Assembly: GCA_001662425.1 (NCBI GenBank)
Contig: BDDC01000023.1
Span: 76,222-140,221 of the forward strand
DNA length: 64,000 nt
Source of the DNA: Chlamydomonas sphaeroides
Taxonomy: Eukaryota; Chlorophyta; Chlorophyceae; Chlamydomonadales; Chlamydomonadaceae
Direction: 5' to 3'
Positions within the stretch are counted from its first letter, which is position 1. The number at the start of each line of letters is the position of its first letter. Below the pieces are notes generated by a model. It ran no database searches, had not been told where the DNA came from, and saw only the letters and a program-made list of their open reading frames with translations. Below are positions 58,033-64,000 of this stretch, piece after piece. A program made the position numbers and the translations under genes.

Positions 58033-61000
58033 TCACCGCATGCTGTGCCACCTCATCCCCCGGGTGTGGTGCAGCGCCGCCTCCACACCGTCCGCCACGT
58101 CGTCCACCGCGATGGCGGCCGCGTCCACACCGCAGTTGGGGCCGGGGCCCTGGAACACGCCTGGGCCAGGCGGCGAGGGGCCAAGCAAGGGGTAGGGCCC
58201 GGGAGAAGCGGGCATTGGGGCACGTCCCGAGAGGGCCCCACCCCATGTACACACGTACGATGGACGCACCCGGGCATCCAGCCGGCCAGCCGCGAGCAGC
58301 CGCCCACACCTGTACCTCCTGATACGCACCTGTCCGGACCAGCACCGACACCCAGGGCGCCCCCGCCATGTTGGCGCCGCGCACGTCTGCGGCGGGGTTG
58401 TCCCCGACGGCGTAGATGCCGGAGAAGGGGAGCACGCCCGGCGCCAGGCCCTCCTGCGCCCAGGGCAAGCGGCGAGCGGCCTTTTGACCCACGGCCCTGT
58501 CCCCGTAGCGCAACGCGGGCGAGGTTGATGTGGCGCCGGCTCGCAGCCAGTTCCCTGGCCCCCCGCCCGTTCTGGCTCACCGGCAGGGGCAGCCCCAGCC
58601 GCCGCGCCTGCTCCACGAGCAGCCGCTCTGCGAGTCTGGAGCTCGGGCGCGGGGGCCAGCACGGCAGCACACGGGGCAGCCAGGCGCAACCCATCAACGC
58701 CGGCTCGTGGGGTGCAGCGGCGACCGCCACGCCAGCGGCATAGCTACGGCACTGCTTCGTCAGCATCTCTGTGGCACCTACCTGTACGGCTGGTGGTTGG
58801 GCTTGCCGTAGAAAGTCACATGGTGGGGCCGGCTGCCGCCCGTCAGGCGCGAGTAGAGGGACAGGACCATGTGTGCGAAGGCGCCCTGGGGCAGCACGGG
58901 ACAGGCGGCTGCTCTGGGCGCCTGGCAGGTGGCAGCGCTCATGCAGGGCGTTTATGGCACCGCGCCCGGGCGCTGACACCGCCGCTCAGGAGGCTCCTGC
59001 CGCCGCTTGCGCTGCGAGGACCGTACGGCAGAGTACGGGCAGCCCCCGGGTGCCTGCAACGCCTCAGCAGCTTCCAGACGGCCTGCAGTGGACGGAACAA
59101 CGCGTCGCATGCCGGCAGCACGGCCCTCTCACGGCTGCATGCTGTGAAAGAGCCGCAGAGGGCCAGCGGGCAGCGAGGCGTGGCGAGACCAGGGCGTGCG
59201 GTCGGCGCCAGGAAGATGCGCTGCTGCGCTGCGGCAGGTGCGGGCGCGGCCCCCAGCATGCACCAATGCCAGCCAAGTCCCGCACGTCCTAGGCAGGCAC
59301 TCAAAGACGACGCGCAAAGGGCGGCGCAGTAGAGGCATACGACGTCCTCCTCGCATCGGGATATCGGAGACGCGTTGGCCCTCCTTTGTCTCGCACCATA
59401 ATGTTGCGGACCGCGCGCTACAAGGGCTCCGTCAGCCCCGGTACAATGACATCTCGTGCATCGGGTCAAGGGCTTCGCTGCGCGGCTGTGTCGAGGAGCT
59501 GGCAATACGGGCGCGGCCGGCAGGGCCCCCACCGTGGCCCCTGCTCGCCCTGGGCACGAGCATGTCTTGCTCTTGCGCGCGCACCTGCCCAAAGCGGTTC
59601 TTGGGGAACTCGTTAGCCCACAGCAGGTCTGCGGCAGCATCGGGGCCGGGAGGAGGGTGACAGGACACCGCCTTACAAAGCTGAGGAGGACGAAAGCAAT
59701 GGCAGGGTACGAGCTTGCGCCAGGGATGCACAGCACATGGCGAAGCCTGGCAACGCCAGCTGCGGCAGCAGGGCGGCACAGCTGCGGAGGGGCGCTGCAG
59801 CTTCCGCACCTGGGTTCGAAAACACGAGCTTGACGTGGGGAGCGCCTGGATGGAGCGACGGGGCAGGCGGGGTGGCGCGTTGGGTACTCGCTGCACCAGC
59901 CCTTCCCAGCCGCAGCAGCGCGCACAACCGCCACCCACACGCCGAGCAGGCCCAGCCCGACGCCCCGCCCCACCTGCAGCGGCGGCCGCGTGCGCGGGCC
60001 GAGTGGGCACGCCGCCGCCCGTGAGTACGTCGCATATGAGCTGCGCGTCCCGATACCTGCGGCATTACCGCACACGCCCAGTGACAGGACCGCCAGGCAG
60101 GCCTGTCCGCGAGCCGGGGCCCACGCCACCACCGCCCATCGCCCAAGGCGCCATCTAGGCCCCGCTCGCGTCCGTGTGGCCCCTGATGCCAGCGCCGATC
60201 GCCACGCAGGGCCCTGGCCCTGCAGCTCGCAGCCCGCAGCCCCCGGCTCGCACCAGTCGTCGGGGTCGGTCATGACCAGGATGGCCTCAATGGGCGCAGC
60301 CTCCGTGGCCAGGCCCAGGTCGCGCACCGGGCACGGCGGCCTGCGCAGCGAGGCGGCGGCCGCGGCAGGGTTGCGGCGGGGGCGACGCAGTTGTGGCAGG
60401 GCCGATGCCAGTTTTGCGCAGGGCAACGGCGCGTGACGGCAGTCGTTGTCTGCGCAGCGGCTAGACGCGACCAAGGCCCCAGCGATGCCAAGGGGCGCGG
60501 CCGTCGGGTGCGGCGGCCGGTGCCGGCCAACAGCGGGGCGGGCTGCGGGCCGCCCTCGCCAGCTGAGCTAGCAGTGGTTACGCAGGGGGCAGGAGGCGGC
60601 GGGGCACTGCTCACCTGGGCGAGGCCGGCTCCAAAGGCGCCTGGCCTGTGCGCAAGGGGGCGTCCCGGCGCGTCATTCCTCGGCCGCCCGCCCGCCAGCT
60701 GTCATGGGCGCCTCGGCCCCGACCTCTACCCTGGCCCCTGACCATGTCCAACCCGGCCCCGGCTGCTTGCCCTGCGCCCACCTGCCGCCCCGGGCCCGGG
60801 CCGCGCGTCCGGCCCCGGCTCCGGCTGCGTCGGGTAGCTGGAGAAGGGCGTGGCCGCCGGCATGGCTGCGCCTAGCTGCCGCGTGTGCAGCACTCGCTGC
60901 AGGCCGTAGGATCGGGCCACATTCAGCACGTCGCCGCGGCCGCTGACCAGCACGGGCCGCTGGGCTAGGGCGGGCACCAGCTCGCGCATGGGGGAGTGGC

Positions 61001-62478
61001 TGAGGATGACCTGCGGGTGTCGGGGTGGGCGAGGCGAGGAGACGGGGGGAGATAGGGGTTGGGTTCGAGCGGGCGTGGGGTTGGGGTCGAGGTCGTAAGC
61101 TTGTAGAATCAGACCGAATTTAGGGATGACCTCGGATGAGCTGGGGGCGTGGGGGTGGGGGGCAGAGGCAGCGGATGAAGGCGTTTGTGTCAGAGGGGCT
61201 GGTGTAGTGGTGTTGAGGCTTTGGTGGCTGGGGACGGCCTGGGAGTGTGGGTGGGCAGGGGTTGCGCTTTGGGCCTTTGGGAAGGGGACGCGAGCTGGGC
61301 ATTACGCGGGCGGCACGGGGCGGGTGGGCCACGCTGCGTGCCACAGCCCACGGGGCTGCACAGGCCAGGCATCACAGGGTGCTGCCGCCGTCCTGGCCTG
61401 CTGGCCTGCAAGGTGAGCGGCAGGGCCCCCGAGGGCCCCCACATGCAGGGGTCCAGCGTCGGGCGCCTGCGCCTCGCTCCGCCAACAACGGTGCACCCCA
61501 AGCACCCCAAGCCACGGAGCTGCGCAGGCCCGACAACCGGCACCGGCTCGTGGGCCCCTGGTGAGCACACTCCGCCGGGCCAAGCATCCCGCCTGGCCAA
61601 CCGCAACAAGGGCAGCCGGGCGCGGCGCCTCACCTGCTCCGGCGCCACCTCGACGCCCAGCCACGCAGACAGCTGCTCGGCCTTGCGCTCCTGGGGGGGG
61701 CACACAGGCGCGCGGCACGTGGGGGCCATGTGGCACGCCAGGCACGCTGCACGGCCGTGCTATGCCGTGCCGTGCGCCTCGGGTAGCGCGCCCCACCTCG
61801 CACATGCCGCCGCCGTTGGTCATGAAGACCGTGGCGTAGCGCCATCGTCCGTCAGGGCCGGTGAGCTGGACGGTCACGGGGCGAGCAGCAACACACGGGG
61901 AGTGGCTGGAGTGTAACATGTGTGGTACACAGGGGTAGGCCCGCCGCGGGTGACAGGTGCATGGTGCAGCGGCGCAGTCCCATGCATCCGCCCGACCCAG
62001 CGGCCCAGGCCCAGCACCATGCCGGCATTCCGGTTCGCTCCCTGCCTTCTTGATTGCTTCCAACGCCTCCGGCAGCACGTTCCTCCCGCGAATCAGGACC
62101 TGTACGAGCACGGCGTTGCTATGAGTGTCGCGGCGCCAGTGCGCGTGCGGTGCCTGCGCGGCTGTCATAGCGAGCGGTCACTAGCGTGGGAGGCGTCGTA
62201 CCCCGTCGATGTCAAAGGAGAAGGCCGGAGGTCCATGGGGGCAGGGGCTGTTCCAGACGGCAGTGCCCGACGACGGCGATGCCGCCGCGGCGAAGGCCCG
62301 CTGCAGCGGTCCCTCGGCTTGACACCCAAGAAGCGCCTTTCCCAGTACCCTGATACCCTGCGAACCGCGACGTGCGTGGGGCGTTGGTTGGCCAGGGGCG
62401 GCCTCGGATGGCACGAAGGCATGCGATCGTGAATAGCCCTAGGCCTACCTGCAGTCGCAATGCACCTCTCCAGCCCAT
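58033..62478 (-). CDS. HDHD5: HAD-superfamily hydrolase, CECR5/HDHD5 type (class IIA)
   Basis: Phosphatase-like HAD protein; the physiological substrate of this family is not established. Exons, 5' to 3': 62478-62449, 62357-62202, 62099-62046, 61865-61797, 61690-61634, 61010-60730, 60340-60254, 60056-59974, 59845-59810, 59628-59585, 58885-58782, 58635-58581, 58453-58330, 58160-58033; 435 residues. Motif I is FSFDIDGV, motif II VFMTNGGG, the motif III lysine is in GKPNHQPYR, and motif IV is VGDNPAADVRGAN. VILSHSPM and MTDPDDW are also family-typical. The N-terminus (MGWRGALRLQ and following) is basic and suggests mitochondrial import. The 61010 exon has a more obvious donor at 60782, but only 60730 keeps frame with the next exon, so this boundary is tentative. 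The intron after 62046 has a GC donor. Confidence 0.88.
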
Positions 62479-62692
62479 GTTCGTGATGAGAATGCAGCTC
62501 GCGGGAGCGTGGGGGGTATATCAGGCTTAAAGAAATGGTCGTAATGGTATGCGTCCAATGGTATCGGTCTATCGGAAGCGAGGGTTTCACTGTAACAGCT
62601 GTGCGTAGATAATAGCTGTAATACATATGCCACACACGGACAGTAGCGCGCATTAGTTCGTCTATCGCGGGGCCACAGCGCGCCCCTGTTAG
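62479..62692. promoter_or_regulatory. Short divergent promoter between HAD gene (-) and DEG protease (+)
   Basis: Only 214 bp separate the two ATGs, and the stretch 62510-62650 is AT-richer than its surroundings, with a TATATC word at 62517-62522. A shared bidirectional promoter is likely. No specific factor site is claimed. Confidence 0.5.
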
Positions 62693-64000
62693 ATGGCCAG
62701 CGGCCGACTTGGCGCTGCGTCGTGCATTCAGCGACTTGTGGCGCTTGCCGAGCAGTCTGTAGCTCAGGCGGGCTTCATTTCAGCCGCCAGCTTTCGGGCA
62801 TCCTCTCGGCAGCTGGGCTCGACGTGCCGCCCAGACGCAGAGCACGACATGCTAAGGGGATCGCTTCCATCCGCCCTGGCTGCGGGGCAGCTGCCGAGGC
62901 GTACAGCAGCCCTTCCCATCCCGCATCCATCCCCGCTGCATCACCGCGTTCGCGCAGCTCGCACAGCCAGCGGCTCCAATGACGCCTGGCCGCTCGCCAG
63001 CCAGCTGCAACCAGCTGTCGCGCCAGCATGGCCCCAGCACGGCCCCGCAGCGCCCGCGGCGCAGGCCCTGCCGCAGCCCGGCGGGGGAGCCCCGCCCACG
63101 CGCCTGCCCCGCGTGACCGCAGACGACCTGCTCCTCGGCAGCTCTGACGGCCCCTCGCCCAGCACCGCTGCCGCCTCCCACCCTCCCTCATCCTCGCGGG
63201 TTCTGTCCTCCTCCTCCTCCGCCCCCTTCCAGCCCCAGCCTCTGGCCTCCTCCACCGGCGGCTCCTCGCACGCCTCCCACGGCCCCAGCCCCACCCCGGG
63301 CCCCGGCCCCGGCTCGAGCTGGCCCTCGGACTCGGTGCCCACCTCGGTCATCACGTCGCCGCCAATCAGCCCGCCGGCGCTGCCCAAGCCGGGGCTCATG
63401 CCGTTCGTGCCGTCGCGCTCCTACAGCCAGCACATCAAGGCCGACAAGGCCCTGCTGGCCAGCCTCAAGGACCCGCCCAAGGCGTACGCGCAGGTGTGGC
63501 CCGCGACAGGGGTCCCTGAAACGCGACGTGACCGGTCCTGCGGTTGTTTGGATTGATCGGAGTCAGCCTCATGTGTGTTGAGCCAGGCATGCTGATGAGG
63601 GCCCGACTGGTGGTTCTCTACGGCGCCATATCCTCCATGCAGGGCATGGGCAGCGTATTGGACTCAATCATCAAAATCTACACTGTGCACAGCCGGCCCA
63701 ACTACACGCTGCCGTGGCAGGTACGGCACGTACGGCACGGTGCCGTGCCCCGCCCCATGCAGTCGCCGTGCTGATTGACACGTGCAACCGGGCGGCATCA
63801 GCAGCGGCAGGAGGTGCCCAGCCCCGGCGGGCTTTGGCGCAACTAGCTCGGGCGAGAGCGCGTGACACGCAGGCGCTTCTGTCTGTGCCTTCTGTCGCCA
63901 GCACAGCCGCTGTCCGCGGCTTCAACTGTCCACCCCTCCCGCAGAACCACCCCAAGCGGGAGTCCACGGGCACCGGCTTCGTTGTGCACGACCGGCTCAT
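62693..64000 (+). CDS. DEG: DEG/HtrA-type serine protease, N-terminal part (runs off window)
   Basis: ATP-independent trypsin-like protease of the plant DEG family. Exons: 62693-63493, 63643-63720, 63945->64000. The diagnostic part is DSIIKIYTVHSRPNYTLPWQ followed, after an intron, by ESTGTGFVV, the start of the protease fold in plant DEG2/DEG9/DEG10 proteins. The catalytic His, Asp and Ser lie beyond the window. Exon 1 encodes about 267 residues: an Arg/Ala/Ser-rich N-terminus, probably a transit peptide, then a long Ser/Pro-rich low-complexity stretch not usual for the family. The start is the first in-frame ATG. Which DEG subgroup it belongs to cannot be settled from this fragment. Confidence 0.82.

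Overview
The window is nuclear DNA of a green alga (Chlorophyta). The evidence is a very GC-rich sequence, genes cut into many short exons by GC-rich introns of about 100-500 bp, long alanine/glycine/proline-rich inserts in otherwise plant-like proteins, TGTAA-type polyadenylation signals after several genes, and protein families that pair with land-plant relatives (ACR-type ACT-repeat protein, plant Shaker-type K+ channel with ankyrin repeats, UPL1/2-type HECT ligase, algal PFL-activating enzyme, plant DEG protease). The species cannot be fixed from sequence alone. No bacterial, viral or organellar segment was seen.

Layout, left to right: (1) 38-7452 (+), C-terminal part of a HUWE1/UPL1-like HECT ubiquitin ligase; (2) 13544-8785 (-), four-ACT-domain ACR protein; (3) 14219-19834 (+), TKL-like protein kinase with a roughly 640-residue insert in its activation segment and a C-terminal CVVS prenylation box; (4) 26844-21445 (-), PGM2-type phosphopentomutase/phosphoglucomutase; (5) 27271-39089 (+), plant Shaker-like channel with cyclic-nucleotide-binding fold and ankyrin repeats, interrupted by an intronic minisatellite and a 450-N assembly gap; (6) 40545-40000 (-), decayed SGNH-hydrolase copy; (7) 46928-41978 (-), F-box/kelch protein; (8) 47332-50679 (+), pyruvate formate-lyase activating enzyme; (9) 56647-52465 (-), secreted SGNH-hydrolase-like protein, parent-type copy of the decayed fragment; (10) 62478-58033 (-), CECR5/HDHD5-type HAD hydrolase; (11) 62693->64000 (+), start of a DEG/HtrA protease.

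Exons were assembled by hand from family-conserved protein continuity plus splice sites and reading phase; almost every gene closes to a whole number of codons. Genes alternate in orientation, so most intergenic gaps are either shared divergent promoters (13.5-14.2, 26.8-27.3, 46.9-47.3 and 62.5-62.7 kb) or convergent 3' ends. The genes do not form a pathway. Loose themes are protein turnover (HECT ligase, F-box protein, DEG protease), carbon and fermentative metabolism (PGM2, PFL activase) and signalling/ion transport (kinase, K+ channel).

The most unusual items are the kinase architecture, a duplicated splice-acceptor/exon-start in the same kinase, the TGLGD channel filter, at least four GC-AG introns, and a dispersed repeat shared between a channel intron and the 57.6-kb intergenic region.
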